Assembly: GCF_039794105.1 (NCBI RefSeq)
Contig: NZ_JBDIWA010000002.1
Span: 209,392 to 273,391, forward strand
Direction: 5' to 3'
From: Kuenenia sp039794105
GTDB lineage: Bacteria > Planctomycetota > Brocadiia > Brocadiales > Brocadiaceae
DNA length: 64,000 nucleotides
Within the stretch, counting starts at the first letter, position 1. Each line of letters opens with the position of its first letter. The notes beneath the pieces were generated by a model. The model did not search any database and was not told the origin of the DNA. It worked only from the letters and a program-made list of their open reading frames with translations. The position numbers and the translations under genes are program-made. This document shows, in pieces, positions 32,389-41,279 of the stretch.

Positions 32389-34008
32389 ATGGAACACAGC
32401 TTTAAAAAAGTCCTGCTACGTTGCTTTTTTCTTTGCGTAATTTATGGAGGTTTCTCTTTTACGGATAAGGGCAATGTTGCTTTTCACGTATCCGCGGAAG
32501 ACCATATTCCTGACCATGTATGGGAAATTGAACCGGAGAAAAAAGGCATTGCAGGCACTATTCTTGACATTGCCACTGAGTCCTGCCAGGGAATAGACAA
32601 AACACATTACCTTAAACAATTAGAGGAAATATGCGAAATCATAAAAACCTCTGTGGGAAAAAACAAAGCGCCGGAGTATATCATCAGTACGATAAATACC
32701 ATTCTTTTTGATACGTTCGGGTTCCAATATGTACAAGCGGGAGATATTGAACATATATTTCTAAATAAGGTATTGGACAATAAAATGGGCAACTGTGTTG
32801 GATTATCCCTCCTGTATCTTTGCATAGCAGAGAATCTCCAATTGCCGGTTTATGGGGTAAGTGTGCCGGAACATATGTTTGTGCGATATGATAACGGAAG
32901 TTATAAAATAAACATAGAAACAGGTTATAACGGACTTTCCATGCCTGATAGTTATTACATAAACGTTCCCGGAAAGGCTATCTCAGAAAAAAGTATTAAG
33001 AATGGATATTATTTGAAAAACCTTACCGTGGATGAGGTGCTTGCCAGTGTTTATTTAAATCGTTCCCTTATTCAAAAACAAAAAGGCAAATTTAAAGATG
33101 CATTGCATGACGTGAATAAAGCTATGGCATTGCGTGATACCGATGCAGTTGCTTTTTGTGATAGAGGTGTACTCCACGAAAAACTTGGCAATAATGAGCA
33201 GGCAATAGCAGACTATAACAGGGCGGTTGATTTGAATCCGGATTATGCGCCGACGTATTATAACCGGGGGTCTTATTATGCCAAAATGGAAAATATTGAT
33301 ACTGCCATAATGGATTATAACAAGGCAATATCATTAGACCCCGGCTCAAAATTGGCGTATTATAACAGAGGCATCGCATTCTATTTAATTGGACAAATAG
33401 AATCAACAATACACGATTTAAGCATGGTGATAACTTTTGACCCGGCATATGCCCCTGCTTACGCAGCGAGGGGACTGGCATACGCCGAATCAAATGAACC
33501 GGAAAAAGCGTTAAAAGATTTTAATAAGGCATTGGAACTTGATTCCGGCAACGTAGATATTTACATGAAAAGAAGCATCCTTCATGCCGATGCGATGCGT
33601 TACGAAGAGGCGATACAGGACATAACTACCTTTATTGAATCTGTTCCTGAAAATGCCTTTGCATATTACATAAGGGCAAAGGCGTATCGAGGAAGCGGGC
33701 GTTTCAGGGAGTCTCTTGAAGATTTTAACAAAATGATAGCATTGAAACCAACGCTTGCAGGTGTTTATTATGAACGCGCACTTGTAAAAAAAATATTAGG
33801 AATGCCTTCTGAAGCCATTTCTGATTTTAATACCTCCATAGAACTCTTTCCTTACAATCCCCTTGCCTATCTTCACCGTGCAAATACTCACCGTGATTTA
33901 GCATGTAAAGAAAAAGCGTTAAAGGATTATGTAACCTACTTAAAGCTTAATCCCGAAGCGCCAGATGCCGATGAAGTCAGGGAAAACATAAAAAATCTGA
34001 AAAAATAA
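32389..34008 (+). CDS. Transglutaminase-like/TPR protein, exported
   Basis: 539 residues from the ATG at 32389, directly after the sugar transferase stop. An N-terminal signal or anchor helix (VLLRCFFLCVIYGGFSF), a SirB1/transglutaminase-like domain with Cys in GNCVGLSLLYLCIAENLQLPVYGVSVPEHMFVRY (His in PEHMF), then about nine TPR repeats (AIADYNRAVDLNPDYAPTYYNRG pattern). Possibly a scaffold for polysaccharide assembly given its operon partner (inference). Whether it is catalytic is unknown. Confidence 0.85.
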   Translation: MEHSFKKVLLRCFFLCVIYGGFSFTDKGNVAFHVSAEDHIPDHVWEIEPEKKGIAGTILDIATESCQGIDKTHYLKQLEEICEIIKTSVGKNKAPEYIISTINTILFDTFGFQYVQAGDIEHIFLNKVLDNKMGNCVGLSLLYLCIAENLQLPVYGVSVPEHMFVRYDNGSYKINIETGYNGLSMPDSYYINVPGKAISEKSIKNGYYLKNLTVDEVLASVYLNRSLIQKQKGKFKDALHDVNKAMALRDTDAVAFCDRGVLHEKLGNNEQAIADYNRAVDLNPDYAPTYYNRGSYYAKMENIDTAIMDYNKAISLDPGSKLAYYNRGIAFYLIGQIESTIHDLSMVITFDPAYAPAYAARGLAYAESNEPEKALKDFNKALELDSGNVDIYMKRSILHADAMRYEEAIQDITTFIESVPENAFAYYIRAKAYRGSGRFRESLEDFNKMIALKPTLAGVYYERALVKKILGMPSEAISDFNTSIELFPYNPLAYLHRANTHRDLACKEKALKDYVTYLKLNPEAPDADEVRENIKNLKK

Positions 34009-34439
34009 AAAAAACAGGATGCCCTCCCCCTTTTACCGCACCATAAAAATCTTTATAAATGTGACAAACATCATATTCATAAATAAATATTTTTTATACA
34101 ATGACGAATAGTGAAACAGGCATAACACATAAATAAGTCATACTGTCATTGATTAAAGAAATACGTGTTTATTGTTTATTCACGCTATTGACCATGCCTT
34201 AAATTATCGCTGGATGAGCAATAATAAAGGCAGTTTCCATGAATGTTTGGCACAAGCATTGCGCATTTGCTAATTATCATCGATAATTGTTTAAAAATTA
34301 GCGATGAATAATAAGAATTGTGAAAACTATGTCTGCTATTTTGATATATTCAAAAGCAGAGAGTACATTTTCTAAATTTTCACCATGTGCATTGAAATTG
34401 TATCGTTTTTAATGTTATAGAAGAAGATGGGGGATTTAT
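34009..34439. other. 430-bp AT-rich spacer
   Basis: No coding signal. It includes several near-palindromic AT-rich stretches, e.g. around 34265-34300 (TAATTATCATCGATAATTG…AAAATTAG). Likely the promoter region of the following sugar transferase. Confidence 0.45.
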
Positions 34440-35114
34440 ATGTTATCAGAAAAGATTATTACACAGGACGTATTTGGCCCAAATATAGATTCAAAAGATT
34501 ATTCTACTATGAAACATACTATAGAAAATGTGGTAAAAAGGGGGGTTGATATTGCCTGTAGTCTGTTTTTTATAATGCTTTTTTCTCCAATATTTTTCTT
34601 TGTTGCAGTTTTAATCAAAGTGGATAGTAAAGGCGCTGTTTTTTTTAAACAAAAACGCTGCGGAAAAAATGGTAAAGAATTTTTTATGTTAAAATTCAGA
34701 ACCATGGTTGATGATGCCGAGATTTTGAAAAAAAATCTTCTTAATGAAATGGAAGGGCCGGTATTTAAAATAAAAAAAGACCCAAGGATTACAAGAATCG
34801 GATTATTTCTTAGAAAATGGAGCTTTGATGAATTGCCACAGTTTATTAATATTTTAAAAGGTGAAATGAGCCTGGTGGGGCCAAGGCCTTTGGCGAAAGA
34901 AGAAATGGCAGGCTACGACCTCTGGAAAAATATAAGGCTTACGGTAAAACCCGGACTGACAGGTTTGTGGCAGATTTATGGCAGACCTACCGGGAAATTC
35001 GGCGATTGGATAAAATATGATATAGCGTATGTACGTAACAGATCAATATTTCTGGATATTAAAATTATCTTTTTGACCTTGTTTGCAGTATTGAGCAAAA
35101 AAGGCGCATGCTAA
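34440..35114 (+). CDS. Undecaprenyl-phosphate sugar phosphotransferase (short form)
   Basis: 224 residues of the bacterial sugar transferase family: one membrane helix (VDIACSLFFIMLFSPIFFFVAVLI), KGAVFFKQKRCGKNGKEFFMLKFRTM, DELPQFINILKGEMSLVGPRPLAKEE and KPGLTGLWQIYGR. It lacks the N-terminal membrane half of the 467-residue homolog upstream. Both would load different sugars on the lipid carrier. GGGG lies 11 bases before the ATG. Confidence 0.92.
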   Translation: MLSEKIITQDVFGPNIDSKDYSTMKHTIENVVKRGVDIACSLFFIMLFSPIFFFVAVLIKVDSKGAVFFKQKRCGKNGKEFFMLKFRTMVDDAEILKKNLLNEMEGPVFKIKKDPRITRIGLFLRKWSFDELPQFINILKGEMSLVGPRPLAKEEMAGYDLWKNIRLTVKPGLTGLWQIYGRPTGKFGDWIKYDIAYVRNRSIFLDIKIIFLTLFAVLSKKGAC

Positions 35115-35159
35115 ACAATGCAAAGTCATTTAATTTTTAAGTCTTGGGGGGGAGGCAAT

Positions 35160-36332
35160 TTAACCAGTAGTATCATTTTTTAATTTTCTATATCGTTCAA
35201 ATGCCTTTTTTGCTTCTTCTTTCATACCTTTTTTTTCGTATAAGTTGCCTAAATTGTTTAATATTTCAACGGTGTTTGGCTGTATTTCCAATACTTTTGA
35301 ATATTCATAGATAGCACTATCTAACAGCTCTTTTTCTTCATAAATACGTGCCAGCGCTAGATGCAAGGTTGCATGTTTTGGGTTGATTGTTATTGCGCGT
35401 TTTAAAATTATAATAGCATTTTCCGACATATTTTCCTGGTTGTATGCTATTCCTAGACATAAATACGATCTTAAATTGTTTTTGTTGAGAGATACCGCGT
35501 TTTCCCACTGTTCTATTGCTTTTTCATATTGACCGTTATAATAAGAAACAAGCCCCAATTCAAAGTAAGTGTTTGAGTTTAAGCTGATATTCAGTTTCTC
35601 AATATTTTCTAATTTTTCTTTTATTGCAACAAGTTTTTTGAGGGTATTGGCGTCTAATGTTTTATTTTGAGTTTCAGGTAGAATCAATGAAGATATGAAG
35701 GCCTTTTTCCTTTCTGCAGAGAGGGCATTTTCCAGTGCCTCTTTTTCTTTTTCAATAAAACCAACTGATTTATCAAAAATATTCGTAAGTTCAAAATTTT
35801 TGTCCTTCAGTAAGGATATTTTCTGCTCAAGCCTTGTCGTTTTCTTTTCACTTTCTTTTTTAATAGCAGTTATTTCCAATAAATGCTCTTCTCTGAATTT
35901 TTGTTCTAATTCCTTCATCTGTTTTTCGTGTTCTTTTTTTGAAAAATAATCACCTTCATAAGAAGCAAGTTTTTCATCATATTCCTTTATCTTTTCCTTA
36001 TAAAAAGACCTGGGAATGTATTCATTTTTTAATTTTTCCTCATACTCGGCAATTTTTGCTTCGAACGCATTTTCATCGATCTTTTGCTGTTTCATGCGTA
36101 AAAATTTTAACGTCTTTATTTGTTCATCCTTTTCTAAGAGCAGTTTTTCATAATAAGGTTTTTCTTTAAGAAACCAATAGCAACAAAGGGAAACAACACA
36201 AATTGCAAAGATACTTCCGATAATCAAAGAAATCTGTTTATTTGTCCTGATAAAGGATGGTTTTTCTGCGATTGATGCAGTTTTTTTAAATTTATCAAGG
36301 TATTTGGAAATATTAAAAGAGATGAATTTCAT
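35160..36332 (-). CDS. Membrane-anchored coiled-coil/TPR protein
   Basis: 390 residues. An N-terminal cytosolic part, one transmembrane helix (ISLIIGSIFAICVVSLCCYWFL, about residues 33-54), a long charged coiled coil (about residues 58-210, repeated KEKIKEYDEKLASYEG and EKKTTRLEQKISLLK patterns), then four or so TPRs (YNGQYEKAIEQWENAVSLNKNN…, EILNNLGNLYEKKGMKEEAKKAFERY). Function unknown. Convergent with the sugar transferase and facing the exopolysaccharide genes. Confidence 0.75.
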   Translation of the reverse strand: MKFISFNISKYLDKFKKTASIAEKPSFIRTNKQISLIIGSIFAICVVSLCCYWFLKEKPYYEKLLLEKDEQIKTLKFLRMKQQKIDENAFEAKIAEYEEKLKNEYIPRSFYKEKIKEYDEKLASYEGDYFSKKEHEKQMKELEQKFREEHLLEITAIKKESEKKTTRLEQKISLLKDKNFELTNIFDKSVGFIEKEKEALENALSAERKKAFISSLILPETQNKTLDANTLKKLVAIKEKLENIEKLNISLNSNTYFELGLVSYYNGQYEKAIEQWENAVSLNKNNLRSYLCLGIAYNQENMSENAIIILKRAITINPKHATLHLALARIYEEKELLDSAIYEYSKVLEIQPNTVEILNNLGNLYEKKGMKEEAKKAFERYRKLKNDTTG

Positions 36333-36492
36333 GGTTGGAAAGCGCTTTGTTTTTATTTTGTAAAAACTGCAAATCGAATATTAGCAATTAGTCCCTGTTT
36401 GTTTATCAGGGGGATAATAAGTCAATCCTCAATCGGCAATTTGCAATTTGCCGATTACCGACTGTAGACTGATACGGTTGGCCTTTTATTAT

Positions 36493-37515
36493 TCAGTTAA
36501 AATCATTTTTTTTGTTTATCATGAGAACATCAGCTTCTTCACGCGTCATAGGAACAATTTCCATTATTTTCGCAGGTGTTCCATTGTTCGATTTTCTCAC
36601 AGCCACTTTTGTCTGTGGAAGAAATTGTGATTTCCCGTATCTCGCTGCGATACGCGCTGAAGTGTGAATTTTTTCTTCCGTAATTTCACCGCGAACCAAC
36701 GTGATCGGACCTGGCACATCAATCAAATTTAACAGATAATCGCCGGATTTAAAAAGGGCGGCTATTCTTTCATTTTCCGCTTCGTTCCTTCCTACAATGG
36801 CTTTTGTTGTATTATCTATTTTAAAATGCCTTCCCACCTTCAGAAGATTAACATCATTTACATCGGCATCGGATGTCTCTATCAAATCTCTCATGCGGTG
36901 CGCGAATTCCGGGTCAGTAAGCAAACATCCTCCGGCAGAACAAGGATAATCTTTGATCTCAAAAACATCTGCCAGTTGTATTTGCTCTTTCCTGGAACGT
37001 CCTCTGATTTGAAGCAGCTTTTCTCGGTCCACAAGCCCGAGTTTTTCAGGGATAGTCGGTTCCATATGCTTTGCGCACAATGGTCTCAATACCAGTCCGG
37101 TAAGGTTTGCCTCTTTATCAATAATCCTCATAGCTTCCTTTCGCTGGGACATAGGTCTTTGTCCCAGTACCTCCCCGGTAATAATAAAATCTGCGCCAAT
37201 TTCGCGCATGTAGTCTCCCGCCGCACGGAAAATATTAATCCTGCAATCGATACACGGATTCATGTGTTTCCCATATCCATGTTTTGGTTTTTTCACTATT
37301 TCCAAAAATCGATCTGTGGTATTAATTACCTTAATCGGTATTCCAAATTTTTCTGAAACTTTTACTGCTTCCAATTTGCAACTGCCATGTGAAGTACAGC
37401 GGCAAAAAACTGTGACAAAGTTCAGCGCTATAACCTCAATACCTTGCTCCTGAATAACGTGTATCGCCAAAGTGCTATCTAAACCACCGGATAATAATGC
37501 CAAAGCCTTAGCCAA
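36493..37515 (-). CDS. PP-loop ATPase, ThiI/MnmA-like
   Basis: 340 residues. N-terminal PP-loop LLSGGLDSTLAIHV binds ATP. Cys pairs in CRCTSHGSCK, CIDCR and YPCSAGGCLLTDPEFAHR suggest sulfur or metal chemistry. The pattern fits a conserved family annotated as tRNA thiouridylase-like, related to MnmA/ThiI and likely involved in tRNA thiolation. The substrate is not fixed by sequence. Stand-alone gene behind a MITE-like element. Confidence 0.82.
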   Translation of the reverse strand: MAKALALLSGGLDSTLAIHVIQEQGIEVIALNFVTVFCRCTSHGSCKLEAVKVSEKFGIPIKVINTTDRFLEIVKKPKHGYGKHMNPCIDCRINIFRAAGDYMREIGADFIITGEVLGQRPMSQRKEAMRIIDKEANLTGLVLRPLCAKHMEPTIPEKLGLVDREKLLQIRGRSRKEQIQLADVFEIKDYPCSAGGCLLTDPEFAHRMRDLIETSDADVNDVNLLKVGRHFKIDNTTKAIVGRNEAENERIAALFKSGDYLLNLIDVPGPITLVRGEITEEKIHTSARIAARYGKSQFLPQTKVAVRKSNNGTPAKIMEIVPMTREEADVLMINKKNDFN

Positions 37516-37557
37516 CGTAATGCTCCTTAAAACAGTAAAAAAATAATCTTAACTTTC

Positions 37558-37692
37558 GTAACACTTTAGTTTTTTGAAAAAGTATGGGCGAAGCATTTGC
37601 CCGTTTGGGTATGAACGCATTTATGACAATTTACGGCAAATGCTTCGCCCTACACGACGATTATTGGAATTTTTCAAAAAACTAAATTGTTA
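37558..37692. mobile_element. MITE-like element, full copy
   Basis: About 135 bp. Left end GTAACACTTTAGTTTTTTGA, right end TTTTTCAAAAAACTAAATTGTTA, imperfect terminal inverted repeats. An inner inverted pair (GGGCGAAGCATTTGCCC and GGCAAATGCTTCGCCC) lies inside. No ORF. Related copies at 50882-50957 and 58187-58359, and one end at 28780-28803. Confidence 0.8.
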
Positions 37693-37722
37693 AAAACTTT
37701 CAAAGTAACGCCTATTGCGGTC

Positions 37723-38055
37723 TTATTGAAGGGTTTCTTTTCTGACCCAGTTCAGATAATCATTTGAGCCGCGAACTATAGGTGCGGCGATAATTTCAGG
37801 CACCTCGTAACTATGCAATTGGCGGATACGGTCTGCAACTCTTTCAAAGAGTTCTTCCTTTGTTTTACAGATCATGAGCGCCTCGTTCTCAAAAGTAACC
37901 TTTCCTTGCCATTGAAATATGGATTCAATAGGATTCATTATATTGCAGCAGGCAACTAACCTTTCATCCACTAGTGTTTTACCTATTTCTCTGGCCTCAT
38001 TTATTGAACCTGCCGTTACAAATACAATTATTGTTTCCGGTATGTTATCAGACAA
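37723..38055 (-). CDS. cutA: CutA-like divalent cation tolerance protein
   Basis: 110 residues with CutA hallmarks: IIVFVTAGSINEAREIGKTLVDERLVACCNI, IFQWQGKVTFENEALMICKT, and LHSYEVPEIIAAPI. A trimeric PII-like fold, linked to metal tolerance in some bacteria. Four bases separate its start from the stop of the upstream zinc-motif protein, so the genes are cotranscribed. Confidence 0.93.
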   Translation of the reverse strand: MSDNIPETIIVFVTAGSINEAREIGKTLVDERLVACCNIMNPIESIFQWQGKVTFENEALMICKTKEELFERVADRIRQLHSYEVPEIIAAPIVRGSNDYLNWVRKETLQ

Positions 38056-38059
38056 TTTT

Positions 38060-38476
38060 TTACACTCTCAGTTCTTTTTCTATGGTGCTTTTATTGCATG
38101 TACCGCCATATTTCTTAAGGATCAATTCTATTTTTTCACTCTGCGCTTCATCTTCCGTAACGTAGACAAGCGAGCAACGGCAGCCGTTCGGGTTTTTGCA
38201 ACGGTGATGCGGGGGTTTTATTGAATGATGTATTTCGTGATTGGGTAAAAAATGTTTCCCGTCAAGTTCTTTGCAAATATCACATGTTGAATCGTCCTTT
38301 GTTGCAGAATAAAACAAATAAGAAATTTCTTTAACACGATTTGTATTGAAAACATCTCTTTTTTGTTCAGTACGGCTTCTAGTACTCCCCCCCCTTTGTT
38401 TCCCCCCCTGCAGACTCTTTTTTAGCGAAAGGTACACCAGATAGATTATGGCAAAGATAATAATAAATCGCAGCAT
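38060..38476 (-). CDS. Membrane-anchored protein with phage-head-like Cys/His motif
   Basis: 138 residues: one N-terminal helix (MLRFIIIFAIIYLVYLSL), a short basic linker, then DDSTCDICKELDGKHF…IKPPHHRCKNPNGCRCSLVYV. This CxxC…L.G…PP.H…CRC pattern is the metal-binding motif at the end of phage minor head (SPP1 gp7-like) proteins, here on a membrane anchor and without the phage domain. Function unknown. Seven bases separate it from the gene upstream. Confidence 0.65.
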   Translation of the reverse strand: MLRFIIIFAIIYLVYLSLKKSLQGGKQRGGSTRSRTEQKRDVFNTNRVKEISYLFYSATKDDSTCDICKELDGKHFLPNHEIHHSIKPPHHRCKNPNGCRCSLVYVTEDEAQSEKIELILKKYGGTCNKSTIEKELRV

Positions 38477-38483
38477 TTCTGGT

Positions 38484-38720
38484 TTATCCGGTACCTTTTG
38501 GTTTTCTCAGCATGAATAAAAAAAGTCCTCCGACAACAAGCACCCCTTGTGTTAGTATGACACTCTTTATCCATATGGCAAAACAGTTCCAGAATAAATC
38601 GGCGCCACGAATTTGATCTATTGAGCGCGAAACGCTTACGAATGAATAAAGCGAAATTAGTGTAATAATCAGCGCCATAACAGTTATAATGAGTACTTTT
38701 AATCTTGGCTTTATGGTCAT
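38484..38720 (-). CDS. Small two-helix membrane protein
   Basis: 78 residues from the ATG at 38720 with GAGAGGA just upstream (a TTG four codons earlier overlaps that site). Two transmembrane helices (LKVLIITVMALIITLISLYSFV and SVILTQGVLVVGGLFLFML). No family recognised. Between the TPR lipoprotein and the zinc-motif protein, in one tight run of minus-strand genes ending with cutA. Confidence 0.6.
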   Translation of the reverse strand: MTIKPRLKVLIITVMALIITLISLYSFVSVSRSIDQIRGADLFWNCFAIWIKSVILTQGVLVVGGLFLFMLRKPKGTG

Positions 38721-38735
38721 TTTTCCTCTCAAAGT

Positions 38736-40046
38736 TCATTTTTCTCCGAATGTAACGACTATTTCTTCAGAATTATTTTGTTTATCCGCAGATGCATTAT
38801 TCTTCTTATTTCTCGTTTTCGAGATCAATTTGGCGGCAATATTGTATTCATGGAAAGCGTCATCAATCAAACCGCTTTTATCATAGGCATCTGCTAAATG
38901 ATAAAGGGTTTGTATATTTTCCGGATCAATACTCAACGCTTTTTTAAACGCTGCTATCGCTTCTGAAAACATATCTTTGTTGGCATATGCCAAGCCAAGA
39001 TTGAAATGTATTTTAGATGAACCAGGACTCAGTGCGATAAATTTGCTCCACGCCGATATTGCATCATCATAAAGGCCTGTTTGCATATAAACACTGCCTA
39101 GTTCTTTGTAAGCCTTGGGGAAATCAGGGTTTGAGGCAATAGCCTTGTTGTATATAAGGATTGCTTTTTCCGGCTGTCCTTTTTCTGCGTATGCCTCTCC
39201 AAGTTTGCACAGTGCGTGGATGTTATTCGGGGTGATTCGTATAATATTCTCATATTCGAAAATCGCCTCGTCATAAAGTCCGTTTTCCAGGTAAATATCC
39301 GCAAGATTTAATCGGGCGATAATATTGGATGGATCTTTTGCCAGGAGGTTTTTGTATAAATTTATGGCATCATTTACCATCCCCTTCATGGTATAGGTAC
39401 AACTGAGGTAGTAATAGGACATCAAATCATTAGGATACCCTGCAATGATATTTTTAAATGAAGAGAGGGCGTCGTCAAATAAACCACTCGTATACTGGTT
39501 ATAACCAATAATGTATCCGGGAGAAATAGCTTTAGTTTCGATTTGGAATTTTTTTTTCGTTACTTCAAGGCTTGCCTCCCTTTTGGCAATTTCTAAATTC
39601 TTTTTTGCCACCATATCCTGCGGATTTATTTTTAATGCCCTCTGATGTTCGGCAATTGCCTCTTCAAACAAACCCTTCTTTGTGTATGCAAAGCCCAGAT
39701 TATCGTGCGCCTTTGAGTAATCAGGATTCAGCTTAATGGCAAGTTTGAATTCTTCTATTGCGCTATCGTATTCTTGTATATTGCAATAGGACACGCCAAG
39801 GTTGTTGTGCGACTCTGCAAGGTCAGGATTCAAAGCAATAGCCCTTTTAAATTGGATGATGGCCTCATGAATCATGTCCTTGTCGAAATATTTCGTCCCG
39901 AGATTGTTATAATCCATTGCCAGTTGGTATTTTCTTGCTTTACTTTGACTCCCCGTCTCCCCTGTGTGGCTAAAGGAACAGCCAGCACAGAACACTGCAA
40001 GGCACATGAAAATCAATGTTTTCTTCAATTGCAAATTCCTTAACAA
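38736..40046 (-). CDS. TPR lipoprotein
   Basis: 436 residues. Signal peptide with lipobox VFCAGC (Cys near residue 22), then about ten TPR units of the type AIIQFKRAIALNPDLAESHNNLG from residue 43 to 410. Likely an outer- or inner-membrane anchored scaffold facing the periplasm. First gene of the four-gene run with two small membrane proteins and cutA. Confidence 0.85.
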   Translation of the reverse strand: MLRNLQLKKTLIFMCLAVFCAGCSFSHTGETGSQSKARKYQLAMDYNNLGTKYFDKDMIHEAIIQFKRAIALNPDLAESHNNLGVSYCNIQEYDSAIEEFKLAIKLNPDYSKAHDNLGFAYTKKGLFEEAIAEHQRALKINPQDMVAKKNLEIAKREASLEVTKKKFQIETKAISPGYIIGYNQYTSGLFDDALSSFKNIIAGYPNDLMSYYYLSCTYTMKGMVNDAINLYKNLLAKDPSNIIARLNLADIYLENGLYDEAIFEYENIIRITPNNIHALCKLGEAYAEKGQPEKAILIYNKAIASNPDFPKAYKELGSVYMQTGLYDDAISAWSKFIALSPGSSKIHFNLGLAYANKDMFSEAIAAFKKALSIDPENIQTLYHLADAYDKSGLIDDAFHEYNIAAKLISKTRNKKNNASADKQNNSEEIVVTFGEK

Positions 40047-40233
40047 ACAGTAGTTACAGAATAAATTCTTTTCGGCATTTAACAGTAATAGTTATTTTAA
40101 TCTATAGATAAATACTTTCAAAGTCAATATTAAAAAACAGTGATAGAAAGACATCTCCATGATTTCAAAGTAGGAAAGCGGAATCTTTTTAATGGCATTT
40201 ACACCTCTCAGTGTCTCTTCGCTGCTGAGTATT

Positions 40234-40977
40234 TCACAAAAGTTCCATCACTGCATTTCTCAGTGTATTGGTAACATAAATGGTATATTCCCGATCAGTC
40301 CTTGAATTATCAAAGGAGAGCGGTTTACCAAATGATATTTTCACGTTCCTGTTTTCAGGATACGATAAGAATCCACGCTTTGGCATAAATCGGTTGCTTC
40401 CACTTATTGCCATAGGGACGACCCTTCTTTTTGATTTTAAGACAATAAGCGATATCCCTCTTTTGAATGTCCCCAGTGTGCCATCTTCGCTTCTTGTGCC
40501 TTCCGGGAATATCACCAGTGATTTTTGTTTTGCGGTTAACTCATTAATTGCTTTTATGAGACTAGTGTATGCCTTTCTGTCCTCTTCCCTTTTAATAGGT
40601 ATATGTCCTGAAACGGTCATATATGCGCCCAATACCGGCACGTGAAATATAGCCTCTTTCGAGATAAAACTAAAATTTACCGGAATGTACGCAAGAGAAA
40701 GTTTAATATCCATCATGCTTTGATGGTTTGCAATAAAGATGACAGGTTCGTTTTTGGGAATATTTTCCAATCCTTCCAAGGCAACCTTCATACCAATGAT
40801 CTTAAAAGAAATACGGCTGAAAACCCTTTCCATCGTGTTAAATACCTTTTCTTTATTCTTTGTGTCCATACTGAGAAGTATTGATAGAAATGTGGCAAGC
40901 ATCCAGGCAAAAACAAATGTTAGCCATGAAAACAGTGTGAAAAATATCTGATAGAGTTTATACATTTGGGTTTGCAT
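40234..40977 (-). CDS. plsC: 1-acyl-sn-glycerol-3-phosphate acyltransferase
   Basis: 247 residues. Two N-terminal hydrophobic segments, then acyltransferase block I NHQSMMDIKL (HxxxxD), block II around GHIPIKREEDRKAY, and block III VIFPEGTRSEDG. Makes phosphatidic acid, the second acylation of phospholipid synthesis. Stand-alone between AT-rich spacers. Confidence 0.93.
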   Translation of the reverse strand: MQTQMYKLYQIFFTLFSWLTFVFAWMLATFLSILLSMDTKNKEKVFNTMERVFSRISFKIIGMKVALEGLENIPKNEPVIFIANHQSMMDIKLSLAYIPVNFSFISKEAIFHVPVLGAYMTVSGHIPIKREEDRKAYTSLIKAINELTAKQKSLVIFPEGTRSEDGTLGTFKRGISLIVLKSKRRVVPMAISGSNRFMPKRGFLSYPENRNVKISFGKPLSFDNSRTDREYTIYVTNTLRNAVMELL

Positions 40978-41279
40978 TTGATTTCCTTAAGATGATTGCA
41001 GTATCACAGGGCATTTTAGGCATTTAGCGCCTAAACATCGACAATTTTTTGCCGATATGTCAAAGCGTCTACATACGAAATTCGAAACAATACCAAAACT
41101 CAAAATTCAAATGTTCAAAACCAAGACCATGAGACTGTCCGTTTGCTGTGACCGCAAAACCTGCCTGTTTCGGATTTCCTTTTTGCAGCACTGTCTGCGA
41201 AAAGGTTCAGGTGTATTCTTATGGAGGATTATATAATAAAAGCTACGGATACAAGCCTTGGTGTGACAAAATAAAATAG
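40978..41279. other. 300-bp spacer with a dispersed-repeat fragment
   Basis: 41078-41122 contains ACGAAATTCGAAACAATACC…CAAATGTTCAAAACC, a relative of the repeat at 60960-61165. No gene. Confidence 0.5.
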
